From UA16 sp965661575 (GTDB lineage: Bacteria; Bacteroidota; Bacteroidia; Flavobacteriales_D; Sanyastnellaceae): 33,034 nucleotides of DNA. Location of the stretch: positions 1 through 33,034 of the forward strand of contig CBFIEJ010000023.1 in NCBI GenBank assembly GCA_965661575.1, read 5' to 3'. Position 1 is the first letter of the stretch. Every line of letters starts with the position of its first letter. Below the pieces are notes generated by a model. That model saw only the letters and a program-made list of their open reading frames with translations, ran no database searches and was not told the origin of the DNA. Both the position numbers and the translations under genes were made by a program. Positions 9,701 to 16,974 of the stretch are shown here, one piece after another.

Positions 9701-10188
9701 AACGACGACGTGGACTGCGTGTAGCTATTGTTCAGGTAGTTTTGGAAAGGCACGAAAAAGGCTGTCCCCAGGGCATTAACTCCTTTCAACGCGAAAATAT
9801 CTGGATTCAAGTTGTTTGAAGGGTTCACCTCGTAATAGGCCTGGATCAGAGAGGTTGAAGTAATGCGCAGTCCGAAGTTGAGCACCGTATTGGCAGGCTT
9901 GTTTTCGATGATTGAAAGCCAAGGGGCGAGGTTCAACGATGAAACACTGTTGGCATCGATGTTCAATGTTTGCGTCGGGAAACCGGGATTTGCAGGTTGC
10001 TCAACGGTTACCACTGCATCTTCGTCAAATGAAGCGAAGCGCAGAAGGGTGGGGCTGTCTCCATGGTTTGCCCAAACTTCTGGGGCCACAAACCAAAATT
10101 CAGTATCCACTTGTGCCATGGCTGGAATCGAAATGAATGCCGTGCAAATGACGATCGTAAACCTGCGAATTTGATGGAGAAGTTGCAT
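6796..10188 (-). CDS. Giant IgGFc-binding-like surface protein with T9SS type B tail (paralogue 2)
   Basis: The protein has 1130 residues from the ATG at 10186-10188. A TTG three codons upstream is open but overlaps the acs stop, so the ATG is preferred. The signal peptide (TIVICTAFISIPAMA, cut before QVDTEFWF) is followed by the IgGFc-binding-type N-terminal domain over about 400 residues, with SRLSNSSTEFHLGIINGG near its end. About six Ig-like modules follow, each with CEG...L...W and DSGxY-type signatures. The tail, with VFSPNQDGSNERFA and IYNRWGQVVFES, is the T9SS type B sorting domain. It resembles the protein at 2356-6036 closely in the N-terminal domain and tail but has a different middle. 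The likely role is cell-surface binding or matrix, inferred from the family. It starts 5 bp after the acs stop, and its own stop overlaps the blh start. Confidence 0.9.
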   Translation of the reverse strand: MQLLHQIRRFTIVICTAFISIPAMAQVDTEFWFVAPEVWANHGDSPTLLRFASFDEDAVVTVEQPANPGFPTQTLNIDANSVSSLNLAPWLSIIENKPANTVLNFGLRITSTSLIQAYYEVNPSNNLNPDIFALKGVNALGTAFFVPFQNYLNNSYTQSTSSFDIVATEDNTIIQITPKKPIQGHAPNITFSIVLNEGQTWSGRASSTLASQHPFGTIVTSNKPIAITMSDDSVAGTPYGGCADIMGDQIVPVSIVGTEYIAVKGNLNGPDKVFFIPTEPNTTISLNGNVVSTLTTLASIYTHTLSADAAYYEASAPVYALHMTGFGCEIGGALLPSIICTGSQEVAFVRSTNEFIGLKILVQAGGEDDFQFNGNDNLITASDFSNVPGTAGGWKYANITATSFVPQLQASRLSNSSTEFHLGIINGGASSGTRYGYFSNYGQPAYAIQIEDNTVCEGDPVTLASNVLNFATYDWTGPGDFSAQGSSIDLGNASFDDAGEYFVSGYVGSCPILSDSMYLLVYAIPDAPEISGTSLLCEGESLILTADSAGPFSYEWTGPSGEIDGSFMLEIEATQASDSGLYSAAILDHGCLSEPDFFNVDIIPESFAQIAAVPDSVCAGSTVIIETELAAGSSYQWTGPGNVPLGNLSGVQLSNLDPDDSGWYTLNGELDNCPLGPDSVYIQVLENPEIIDVIAPDACLQNEATFTAYSNDSEAEFNWYTADGEIFGEGNPWIIPSTEWSDEQDYFVVANLNGCDSDPLGFSFGIVPPEELTILDAFNEPVETIQICEGESAEAFAFGPALTQWNWSGADGFASEVAEWNIENTNVQATGWYTVNGTVGNCPMLPDSLWLEVIPTPLPPNIGGFDQICEGTPWEIWGAPESVGVLQWFHPYWGNMNGNSITMDAAPMEASGIYEAFTLFEGCPSEMVSGALDIIALPEEIIETFENISVERCPEMNPLLNLPQFDSAYSASWNFTDSDGNTTYFGEGPAIVAADDGAYSVYLTTGAPCLLEASGNFDVETVLCDLLVPNVFSPNQDGSNERFALPDLSYFPNSTCAIYNRWGQVVFESQDFGNSAGWLPTPDEAVDGTYYYVIRINRSEGELTIIDENGSSTYTEPGTIELKGSLTLIR

Positions 10189-10193
10189 GCTGA

Positions 10194-12110
10194 TCAAATG
10201 AGTTTTTGGGCTTGGGCAACGATGTCTTTTACGATACTGGGGTCGAGAAGTGTAGACGTATCGCCAAATGAATTGAAGTTCCCGGAAGCAATTTTACGAA
10301 GGATGCGCCGCATAATTTTTCCAGAGCGAGTCTTGGGAAGCCCTTGAACCAATTGAACGCGGTCAGGTCGAGCTATTTTGCCGATGCCCACTACGACTTG
10401 CGCTTTGACGGCATCGGTCATTTCTGCTGATTCAACTTCCGTGAGATTTCGGTCAAAAATGACGTAAGCATGGATGCCTTGGCCCTTGATTTCATGATCA
10501 TAACCAACGACAGCAGATTCGATGACACCGGGCGTCTGATTGATGGCAGATTCGATTTCAGCAGTGCCAAACCGATGGCCTGACACGTTGATCACATCGT
10601 CCACCCGTCCAATTACGCGATACATTCCTTGTTCGTCCCTCTTGGCTCCATCGCCCGTAAAATACCGTCCTGGGAATGGCTTGAAATAGGTATTTAAACA
10701 GCGCTCATGGTCGCCATAAGTCGTTCGGATCATGCTGGGCCAAGGAGAATCAATGCACAACAACCCCTCCTTGTCATTGTCCTCAATGGTTTTGCCGTTT
10801 TGATCCACCAAAACAGGGTGGATACCTGGCAGGGGATACCCGGCATGGGCTGGCTTTTGCGGGCTGATATCGCCCAATCCACTGATCATAATTCCCCCGG
10901 TTTCAGTTTGCCACCAAGTGTCGACAATTGGACATTTGGATTGGCCAATTTTTTCATGGTACCAATGCCAAGCTTCTTCATTGATCGGTTCTCCCACCGA
11001 GCCGAGTAGCTTCAACGAATCGAGGTTGTGCCGTTCGACATATTCGTTTCCACAGGCCATCAACGCTCTGATGGCCGTCGGAGCTGTATAGAATTGTGTG
11101 ACTTGGTATTTTTCGCAAATTTCCCAATAGCGCCCTGGATCAGGAAAGGTTGGAATCCCCTCAAACATTACGGTCGTCCCGCCCTGAAGCAACGGACCAT
11201 AAACGATGTATGTGTGTCCGGTGATCCATCCGATGTCAGCTGAGCACCAGTAGACATCTCCTGGTTTGCACTGAAACACGTTGGCGAATGAGTAACCAGC
11301 ATAAACGGTGTAGCCTCCATGGGTATGCACAACTCCTTTTGGTTTTCCGGTCGATCCAGAAGTGTACAGAATGAAAAGCAGGTCTTCTGCATCCATGATT
11401 TCTGCTGGACAATCCTTGGAAGCTTCTGAGGGTTGAAGGGCGTCCTCCCACCAAGTATCCCGCGGATAAACCATTGTGGAATTGTGCGAAGTGACACGTT
11501 TTACGATGACGTGACGCACGGAATTGTTTCCTGTAAGCGCCTCGTCAACGGTCGATTTAAGGGGGACGGTCTTTGCACCTCGTCTTCCTTCATTGGCGGT
11601 AATGACCATAGAGGCTTGAGCATCTTCAATGCGATCAGACAGAGCTTGGGCACTGAATCCTGCAAAGACAACAGAGTGAACGGCACCTATGCGAGCGCAT
11701 GCAAGCACGGCGATGGCCAATTCCGGTACCATGGGCATGTAGAGAATGACGCGTTCACCTTTTTTGATTCCCATCGAACGCATAGCGTTTCCAAATTGGG
11801 AGACGGCGTCGTGCAGTTCTCGGTAGGTATATGATTGGCTTTCAGCTTCCGGGTCATTGGGTTCCCATTGCAAGGCAATTTGTTCACCACGTTCCTGCAA
11901 ATGCCGATCCAAGGCATTTTCGGTGATGTTGATTTGTCCATCTTCAAACCAGCGGACCGTACCATCTGACATTTTGCCTTGGCGTACTTTTTCAAAGGGC
12001 CGCTGCCAATGAAAATGGGCTGCGATGTCTGCCCAAAACATGTCAGGATTCAAACGGCTTTTAACGTGGGCGTCTCGGTAGGCTTGAAACGAGTCAATTT
12101 GGAACGGCAT
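10194..12110 (-). CDS. acs: Acetyl-CoA synthetase (AMP-forming acetate-CoA ligase)
   Basis: The cytoplasmic enzyme makes acetyl-CoA from acetate, ATP and CoA through acetyl-AMP. The chosen start at 12108-12110 (MPFQIDSFQAYRD) gives 638 residues, the usual Acs length. The open frame continues upstream to 12545 but has no Acs-like sequence there and collides with the divergent gene at 12197. Motifs in order: the ATP-binding loop TSGSTGKPKG (about 250-260), WWQTETGG (about 398-405), the hinge region GRVDDVINVSGHRFGTAEIE, and near the C-terminus PKTRSGKIMRR, whose last Lys is the acetylation-controlled catalytic residue in known Acs. It is the first gene of the minus-strand run that continues into the two T9SS-B proteins and blh, an unusual partnership for a central metabolic gene. 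No clear promoter was found in the 86-bp divergent gap. Confidence 0.95.
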   Translation of the reverse strand: MPFQIDSFQAYRDAHVKSRLNPDMFWADIAAHFHWQRPFEKVRQGKMSDGTVRWFEDGQINITENALDRHLQERGEQIALQWEPNDPEAESQSYTYRELHDAVSQFGNAMRSMGIKKGERVILYMPMVPELAIAVLACARIGAVHSVVFAGFSAQALSDRIEDAQASMVITANEGRRGAKTVPLKSTVDEALTGNNSVRHVIVKRVTSHNSTMVYPRDTWWEDALQPSEASKDCPAEIMDAEDLLFILYTSGSTGKPKGVVHTHGGYTVYAGYSFANVFQCKPGDVYWCSADIGWITGHTYIVYGPLLQGGTTVMFEGIPTFPDPGRYWEICEKYQVTQFYTAPTAIRALMACGNEYVERHNLDSLKLLGSVGEPINEEAWHWYHEKIGQSKCPIVDTWWQTETGGIMISGLGDISPQKPAHAGYPLPGIHPVLVDQNGKTIEDNDKEGLLCIDSPWPSMIRTTYGDHERCLNTYFKPFPGRYFTGDGAKRDEQGMYRVIGRVDDVINVSGHRFGTAEIESAINQTPGVIESAVVGYDHEIKGQGIHAYVIFDRNLTEVESAEMTDAVKAQVVVGIGKIARPDRVQLVQGLPKTRSGKIMRRILRKIASGNFNSFGDTSTLLDPSIVKDIVAQAQKLI

Positions 12111-12196
12111 GGTGCATGGGTTGGAATTCGAAGTTATTAAAATCAATTGTAACGATTCTCCCGCATTTCCCGTAAGACAATGCAAAAGCAGTCCGC

Positions 12197-12589
12197 ATGG
12201 CATATTTTTGGAACCCTTTTTCTGGCGCAGAATTTGAAAATCAACAGCTGATTTTGAGGCTCCCTGATTCAGGTGTTTATATCCGCGTGGAAGGGCCGAT
12301 TGTGGAGTTGTTGAGCCAACTGCCGTTTGTCGATATCGACTCAGCGGTAAGTCAATGGCGTGAACGAACCAATCACTCAGATCCATTGGTACAGGATGCG
12401 AGTAAAATTTGGCACAAGCTCTGTGACTGGGGAGTGATTCTTGAACGCAAAATGGAGGAGGATTTGATTCCAAGCACTCCACAAGATTGGCTAAAAATCG
12501 AGTGCGATGTTCCCCAATCTCGCATCGTGCGTTTTGGAGATGCACAGCATTTTTATGGGGAAGAGGAAGTTTTTCATCTCGGTGCTTAG
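12197..12589 (+). CDS. Small protein of unknown function, possible PqqD-like fold
   Basis: This 130-residue cytoplasmic protein has no signal peptide or membrane segment. I do not recognise a named family. The order of elements is suggestive of the PqqD/RiPP-recognition-element winged-helix fold: short beta strands (LILRLPDSGVYIRV), a helix (GPIVELLSQL), a DIDSAV...W segment, and a helix ending in a turn (DASKIWHKLCDWGVIL), then an acidic tail. This is a pattern-based guess only. It is transcribed divergently from acs, with 86 bp between the starts, and ends 9 bp before the next gene, so the two may form a small operon. No radical-SAM maturase, peptide precursor or PQQ gene is nearby, so a role in peptide modification has no contextual support. 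Confidence 0.7.
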   Translation: MAYFWNPFSGAEFENQQLILRLPDSGVYIRVEGPIVELLSQLPFVDIDSAVSQWRERTNHSDPLVQDASKIWHKLCDWGVILERKMEEDLIPSTPQDWLKIECDVPQSRIVRFGDAQHFYGEEEVFHLGA

Positions 12590-12598
12590 ATTAGCCGC

Positions 12599-13027
12599 AT
12601 GAGTGCGGTCTCATTTCTACAAGAACATATTTTCTTGACCTTCAGCGCCTTCCTTTTGTGCATGACCTCATGTGAGGGAAATACGCGTTATGAAGTTTGG
12701 GTTTCGAATCAATCTGATCAGACCATTCGTGTGGAGCATCGGAATCGGAGGTTGATCGAAGCAGATAGCTTTTTTGTTGCATCCGTGCTGGAGCCTGGTG
12801 AGGCCCGATTGCTCGCGACAATTGATTGGCTCGGAGGTAGAGCGGATCCAGCCGAACCGCCTGAGGTTCTGGATTCGATTGCTGTTTTCAATGAAGCCGA
12901 AATGCAAAGTTCATTCCCGTGGCGGCAGCCAGAAGTTTGGATCATCGAGAGCCATCACGATCGGAAAATCCCATCGCAATGGCGACACACCTATTTGAAC
13001 GTGGTTACCGAGTCCAGTTTTCAGTGA
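12599..13027 (+). CDS. Putative exported lipoprotein of unknown function
   Basis: The protein has 142 residues. Its N-terminus has a hydrophobic stretch (IFLTFSAFLLCMTSC) ending in Cys25, followed by a polar region (EGNTRYEVWVSNQSD), which resembles a lipoprotein signal peptide, although Met at the -3 position is not ideal. The rest reads as a single small beta-rich domain (YEVWVSNQSDQTIRVEHRN..., EPGEARLLATIDWLGG) without any motif I can name. It would sit in the periplasmic or outer membrane face. It follows the gene at 12197 by 9 bp and probably shares its transcript. Its stop is one base from the stop of the convergent AMP nucleosidase gene, so there is no room for a private terminator. 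Confidence 0.7.
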   Translation: MSAVSFLQEHIFLTFSAFLLCMTSCEGNTRYEVWVSNQSDQTIRVEHRNRRLIEADSFFVASVLEPGEARLLATIDWLGGRADPAEPPEVLDSIAVFNEAEMQSSFPWRQPEVWIIESHHDRKIPSQWRHTYLNVVTESSFQ

Positions 13028-13028
13028 T

Positions 13029-13802
13029 TTAACGCCATTTGAGGTGCTTTATGGATCGACCTTCTTCTTGCAATTCCTTGATCGAATCCACTCCAATTCG
13101 GATGTGTTCGTCGACAAAGTTAGCCGTCACTTTTGCATCACTGCTGTCTGTTTTTACACCGGAGGGTGTCATTGGTTCATCGCTCACTAACAACAGCGCT
13201 CCTACTGATAATCGATTGGCAAAACCGACAGAAAACAACGTCGCCGTCTCCATGTCGATGGCTTGAGCTCGGGTGTCGCGAAGGTAGCTTTTGAACGCGT
13301 CGTCGTGTTCCCAGACTCGGCGGTTTGTGGTGTAAACTGAGCCGGTGTAATAATCTCTCTTATAATCTCGGACAGTAGACGAAATCGCACGTTGAAGCGC
13401 AAAGCTTGGCATTGCGGGTACCTCTGGTGGGAAGTAATCATTGGACGTTCCCTCTCCGCGAATGCCAGCAAGTGGGAGGATCAGATCGCCTATTTTGTTT
13501 TTCTCTTTCAGGGCGCCACATTTTCCGAGGAACAAAACGGCCTTGGGATTGATGGCTGAGAGTAAATCCATAATCGTGGCAGCATTGGCACTGCCCATTC
13601 CAAAATTGATCATGGTAATGTCACCCGTGGTGGCACATGGCATGGCCTTGCGTTCGCCAACGATTTCGATGGAATGCCACTCGGCAAATTTTTCTAGGTA
13701 ATTTGAGAAGTTGGTGAGAAGCACGTACGAACCAAACTGGTCCAGTTCCATTCCGGTATAGCGTGGGAGCCAATTCGAAACAATTTCATCTTTCGTTTGC
13801 AT
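13029..13802 (-). CDS. amn: AMP nucleosidase (Bacteroidota short form)
   Basis: This 257-residue cytoplasmic enzyme of the nucleoside phosphorylase/nucleosidase superfamily matches the short AMP nucleosidases of Bacteroidota, beginning EIVSNWLPRYTGMELDQFG. AMP nucleosidase hydrolyses AMP to adenine and ribose-5-phosphate. Visible signatures are the phosphate/ribose-site glycine stretch INFGMGSANAATIMDLL, FLGKCGAL, and AIDMETATLFSVGFAN, where the Met-Glu pair contacts the ribose. The long N-terminal regulatory domain of the E. coli enzyme is absent, as usual for this form. A purine nucleoside phosphorylase role is the main alternative. It is transcribed divergently from cdd, 52 bp between starts, which places purine and pyrimidine salvage side by side. 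Confidence 0.8.
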   Translation of the reverse strand: MQTKDEIVSNWLPRYTGMELDQFGSYVLLTNFSNYLEKFAEWHSIEIVGERKAMPCATTGDITMINFGMGSANAATIMDLLSAINPKAVLFLGKCGALKEKNKIGDLILPLAGIRGEGTSNDYFPPEVPAMPSFALQRAISSTVRDYKRDYYTGSVYTTNRRVWEHDDAFKSYLRDTRAQAIDMETATLFSVGFANRLSVGALLLVSDEPMTPSGVKTDSSDAKVTANFVDEHIRIGVDSIKELQEEGRSIKHLKWR

Positions 13803-13854
13803 ACACGCAATTTAATCAATGTTTGATGAACAAAATTTTGCTACTTTCGACAGC

Positions 13855-14322
13855 ATGAAGCAAGTGAAACGAGAATTCATGGTCGAAGCTTGGGAGGCAA
13901 GTGAATTGCCTGATGTTGATCAAGAACTGCTCAGAAAAGCGCATGAGGCGGCAGCCCATGCGTATGCGCCCTATTCCAATTTTCGGGTAGGAGCTGCGGT
14001 ACGATTGTCATCTGGAAAGATCGTTCAGGGCTCGAATCAAGAGAACATGGCTTACCCAAGTGGTTTGTGCGCAGAACGTACTGCATTTTTTGCAGCGGGC
14101 TCTCAATTTCCCGGCGAGGAAATCGAAGCGGCAGCGGTGGTCACTGACCTGTCCATGCCTACCGTGGATTTCTCCCCATGCGGCGGTTGCAGGCAGGTCA
14201 TGGTCGAGTCTGAACTTCGCAATGGAAAACCCATCCGCTTTTTGATGCAGCCAGGATTTGGTGAGGTTTTGGTCTCCGCAAATGTGAGTCAGTTTTTGCC
14301 CATGACATTTCGTTTGCCCTGA
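13855..14322 (+). CDS. cdd: Cytidine deaminase
   Basis: The enzyme deaminates cytidine and deoxycytidine to uridine and deoxyuridine. The start at 13855 (MKQVKREFMVEAWEASELP) gives 155 residues and aligns with the N-termini of Bacteroidota cytidine deaminases; an in-frame ATG at 13819 would add 12 residues that the family lacks. Zinc and catalytic residues are all present: Cys72 and Glu74 in GLCAERTAF, and Cys109/Cys112 in SPCGGCRQ. The segment YAPYSNFRVGAAV is the usual substrate loop, and the length fits the homotetrameric class. It leads the plus-strand nucleoside group that includes the CNT transporter and the pyrimidine phosphorylase. A -7-like TACTTTCG at 13842-13849 lies immediately before the ATG, so if it is used the mRNA would be nearly leaderless. 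Confidence 0.93.
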   Translation: MKQVKREFMVEAWEASELPDVDQELLRKAHEAAAHAYAPYSNFRVGAAVRLSSGKIVQGSNQENMAYPSGLCAERTAFFAAGSQFPGEEIEAAAVVTDLSMPTVDFSPCGGCRQVMVESELRNGKPIRFLMQPGFGEVLVSANVSQFLPMTFRLP

Positions 14323-14407
14323 CAAGATCGAGCTGAGAAAGGTCGCTTCATTTGACGCAACTTTAAACCCATTGTACTCGTAAGTAAAAGGTATAGAACT
14401 TCCTTTT

Positions 14408-15664
14408 ATGCGTTTTTTGTTCTCATTTTTTTGGCCTTTGCAATCTGTGAAACGCTTTGCGATTCTCTTATTTTCATGCGGAATCGTTTCGGCTACCATT
14501 TGTGCGCAGTCAGCGCATGATGCTTCCTGCGCTTTACGCAGTGGATGGGACACGAACCCCAATCGGAACCAAATGGCAGCGGGAGCTCCAATGGTTTATT
14601 GGGATGGAGCGTATGTGGGATCCAAGGCAATGAATCAACAACGATTGCATTGGAAAACCGATGGATTTCACCGCAAGGCCATTGGCCTTGATTTTCAAGT
14701 CAGCAATATTTCGGGAGAGGTACAACTGCTTCGAACGCTCAACCCTTGGATGAAGGCGTGGGTTCAAACAAACTTGGATCAGACTTCTGATTTTATAAGA
14801 CATTGGAGAAAGGGAGGGCAGTGGATTCTAATGGAGCGTGCTTCTCAGGCAGGCCAAGTTGGCTTCTCGTGGGATGTGGATCGAAAATCAGGAGAAATCC
14901 GAATCACAAAGCGAAATGTGAAGTTCACGACCGTTCAAGGTTACGATCGCAATGAGTTCTGCGTGGAGGCCTCCTTTCGTAGAAATATCTTTCGTCGCAT
15001 TCACGGTGCTTACAAACTGCCGCTGGTGAATCCCAAACGAATCGAACCAGCTGGAACCATTTGGAGCAGCCTGAAATATGAGCAACGCGGTTTTGGAAAT
15101 TGGTTCCAAGGGGGGGGCGACGACGTTCTCGACATCAAGGCATTGAACCCAAATCATTCCGCCATTTCCAATGTTATGGACTTGCATTCACCGCGGTTGT
15201 GGTTGATTTTTTCGGCGCAAGCGGGATACATTGCCCCAGAAATAGAAGGCTGGAACTGGGGAGCAAATGTCCACATGCAGCGCATTCAAGACGAGGGTGA
15301 ACGACGTTTTGATCGTGTAGATTACACGGGTCGGATGTGGGTTCAAATGAAGCACAAGCGCTGGCGCGGGTATGCGCAAGGAGAGTGGGGGCAACAGACG
15401 CTAGGTAACAGCGAGATTCAGTCTTGGAGCCGCTGGGATGTGCATTCTCGACTGGGATATGCCATGTCCTCATCGGCACAAATCTTGTGTTCGTTGCATT
15501 GGTCTGGAATGGATTCATATTTCTCTGGTTATGAGGCAAGTTTGCTCGGCGATTGGCGCGGTGGTAGTGTCGCAATTGGATTGCAGTGGCGACATTCTTC
15601 TCGCTCAAAGTGGATGCCTCCCTCTGAAGATTTCAACGGGTTGTTCATGAAAGGACGAAACTGA
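14408..15664 (+). CDS. Putative outer-membrane beta-barrel protein of unknown function
   Basis: The protein has 418 residues. A Sec signal peptide (KRFAILLFSCGIVSATICA, cut before QSAHDAS) is followed by a mature part rich in Trp, Tyr and alternating polar/hydrophobic stretches, for example GEVQLLRTLNPWMKAWVQT, GWNWGANVHMQ and GSVAIGLQWRHS, as expected of outer-membrane beta strands. I recognise no family. It lies between cdd and the CNT nucleoside transporter gene, 25 bp before the transporter ATG, in a co-directional run with pyrimidine phosphorylase. This suggests, but does not show, a role in moving nucleosides across the outer membrane. The last residues (MKGRN) do not end in an aromatic residue, so classical Bam-type C-terminal recognition is not obvious. 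A hairpin directly follows the stop codon. Confidence 0.72.
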   Translation: MRFLFSFFWPLQSVKRFAILLFSCGIVSATICAQSAHDASCALRSGWDTNPNRNQMAAGAPMVYWDGAYVGSKAMNQQRLHWKTDGFHRKAIGLDFQVSNISGEVQLLRTLNPWMKAWVQTNLDQTSDFIRHWRKGGQWILMERASQAGQVGFSWDVDRKSGEIRITKRNVKFTTVQGYDRNEFCVEASFRRNIFRRIHGAYKLPLVNPKRIEPAGTIWSSLKYEQRGFGNWFQGGGDDVLDIKALNPNHSAISNVMDLHSPRLWLIFSAQAGYIAPEIEGWNWGANVHMQRIQDEGERRFDRVDYTGRMWVQMKHKRWRGYAQGEWGQQTLGNSEIQSWSRWDVHSRLGYAMSSSAQILCSLHWSGMDSYFSGYEASLLGDWRGGSVAIGLQWRHSSRSKWMPPSEDFNGLFMKGRN

Positions 15665-15665
15665 C

Positions 15666-15687
15666 CGCTCAAGTCGTAGCTTGAGCG
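15666..15687 (+). promoter_or_regulatory. Perfect inverted repeat in front of the nupC start
   Basis: CGCTCAAG at 15666-15673 pairs perfectly with CTTGAGCG at 15680-15687 across a six-base loop. It begins one base after the stop codon of the upstream gene and ends two bases before the transporter ATG at 15690. No T-tract follows, so it is not an ordinary intrinsic terminator. It covers the place where a ribosome must land on nupC, so translational control, mRNA processing or an operator are possible, all inferred. Confidence 0.6.
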
Positions 15688-15689
15688 CT

Positions 15690-16952
15690 ATGTCAATATT
15701 GATCAGTGTGGTTGGGATGTTTGTTTTGATTGGAATTGCTGTTTTGGCGTCCAATCAACGAGGTGCTATTCGGTTGCGTACCGTTTCGGGGGCCTTTGCT
15801 ATTCAGCTTTTCTTCGGTGCTTTCGTGTTGTACTTCCCGGCTGGAAAGTCAGCTCTTCTTGGGATTTCTTCGGGTGTCCAGAAGGTTATTGACTATGGAA
15901 ATGATGGGATTACGTTCATTTTTGGAGGGTTGAATTCAGACCGTATGTTTGAATTGTTCGAAGGCTCTGGTTTTGTTTTTGCGGTCCGGGTGCTTCCTGT
16001 CATCGTTTTCTTTTCCTCGCTCATCGCTGTTCTCTATCACATTGGCGTGATGCAATGGGTCATCAACTTCTTGGGTGGGGGATTGCGCAAAGTTCTGCAA
16101 ACGTCAAGGGCGGAGAGTCTCTCTGCGACTGCCAATATTTTTGTGGGACAAACTGAGGCTCCTTTGGTCGTTCGTCCCTTCATCAAGCGCATGACGCAGT
16201 CGGAATTATTCGCTGTAATGGTTGGGGGGCTCGCTTCCGTAGCGGGTTCCGTTTTGGCTGGATATGCATCCTTGGGTGTTCCACTTGAATACCTCATTGC
16301 AGCTTCCTTCATGGCTGCTCCTGGCGGTCTGATGTTTGCAAAACTCATCGTCCCGGAGACGGAAGCGCCAAGTGAAGATTTGTCCAAAGAAGAGCTCAAA
16401 GAGCAACAAGATGGTGAGGCAGTGAATGTCATCGATGCCGCGGCAAGTGGTGCGGCTTCAGGATTGAAATTGGCGATGAATGTTGGAGCCATGCTTCTGG
16501 CATTTGTTGGACTCATTGCTCTGGTCAATGGTTTGTTTGGTGGGATTGGAGGATGGTTTGGATTTCCTGAACTAACCTTGGAGTTGATCTTGGGTTATCT
16601 GTTTTCACCACTTGCTTTCATCATTGGGGTTCCATGGGGTGAGGCGCTGGTAGCAGGATCGTTCATTGGCCAGAAATTGGTCGTAAATGAATTTGTAGCC
16701 TATTTAAACTTCGCACCGTACTTGGGCGATGCAGCGCCAGCACTGCTGTCTGAAAAAACCAAAGCCATCATCTCATTTGCATTGTGCGGTTTTGCAAACT
16801 TGTCCTCCATTGCAATTTTGCTCGGTGGTTTGGGGTCTTTGGCCCCGAGCAGGCGCGCAGACATCGCTCGATTTGGTTTGAAGGCGGTTTTGGCGGCGAC
16901 GTTGTCAAATTTGATGTCAGCCACCATCGCAGGCCTCTTTTTATCGCTCTAA
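15690..16952 (+). CDS. nupC: Concentrative nucleoside transporter (CNT/NupC family)
   Basis: This 420-residue inner-membrane protein imports nucleosides with Na+ or H+. The ATG at 15690 is chosen; a TTG three codons upstream is open but sits inside the hairpin. Family signatures are FVGQTEAPLVVRPFI around residue 150, the substrate-binding core of CNT proteins, and VNEFVAYLNFAPYL in the second repeat. Further marks are GVPWGEALVAGSFIGQK and a final FGLKAVLAATLSNLMSATIAG helix. A hydrophilic loop (TEAPSEDLSKEELKEQQDGE) in the middle separates the two halves. Length and helix content fit the bacterial CNT family. It is followed 22 bp later by the nucleoside phosphorylase gene, a sensible uptake-then-cleavage order. 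Which nucleosides it prefers cannot be read from the sequence. Confidence 0.92.
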   Translation: MSILISVVGMFVLIGIAVLASNQRGAIRLRTVSGAFAIQLFFGAFVLYFPAGKSALLGISSGVQKVIDYGNDGITFIFGGLNSDRMFELFEGSGFVFAVRVLPVIVFFSSLIAVLYHIGVMQWVINFLGGGLRKVLQTSRAESLSATANIFVGQTEAPLVVRPFIKRMTQSELFAVMVGGLASVAGSVLAGYASLGVPLEYLIAASFMAAPGGLMFAKLIVPETEAPSEDLSKEELKEQQDGEAVNVIDAAASGAASGLKLAMNVGAMLLAFVGLIALVNGLFGGIGGWFGFPELTLELILGYLFSPLAFIIGVPWGEALVAGSFIGQKLVVNEFVAYLNFAPYLGDAAPALLSEKTKAIISFALCGFANLSSIAILLGGLGSLAPSRRADIARFGLKAVLAATLSNLMSATIAGLFLSL

Positions 16953-16974
16953 ACGTTTTCAATTCACACGTGTT

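Noticed and set aside
12111..12545. Upstream extension of the acs frame by 145 residues
   Set aside because: It has no Acs-like sequence, overlaps the divergent gene at 12197, and the internal ATG gives the normal Acs length.
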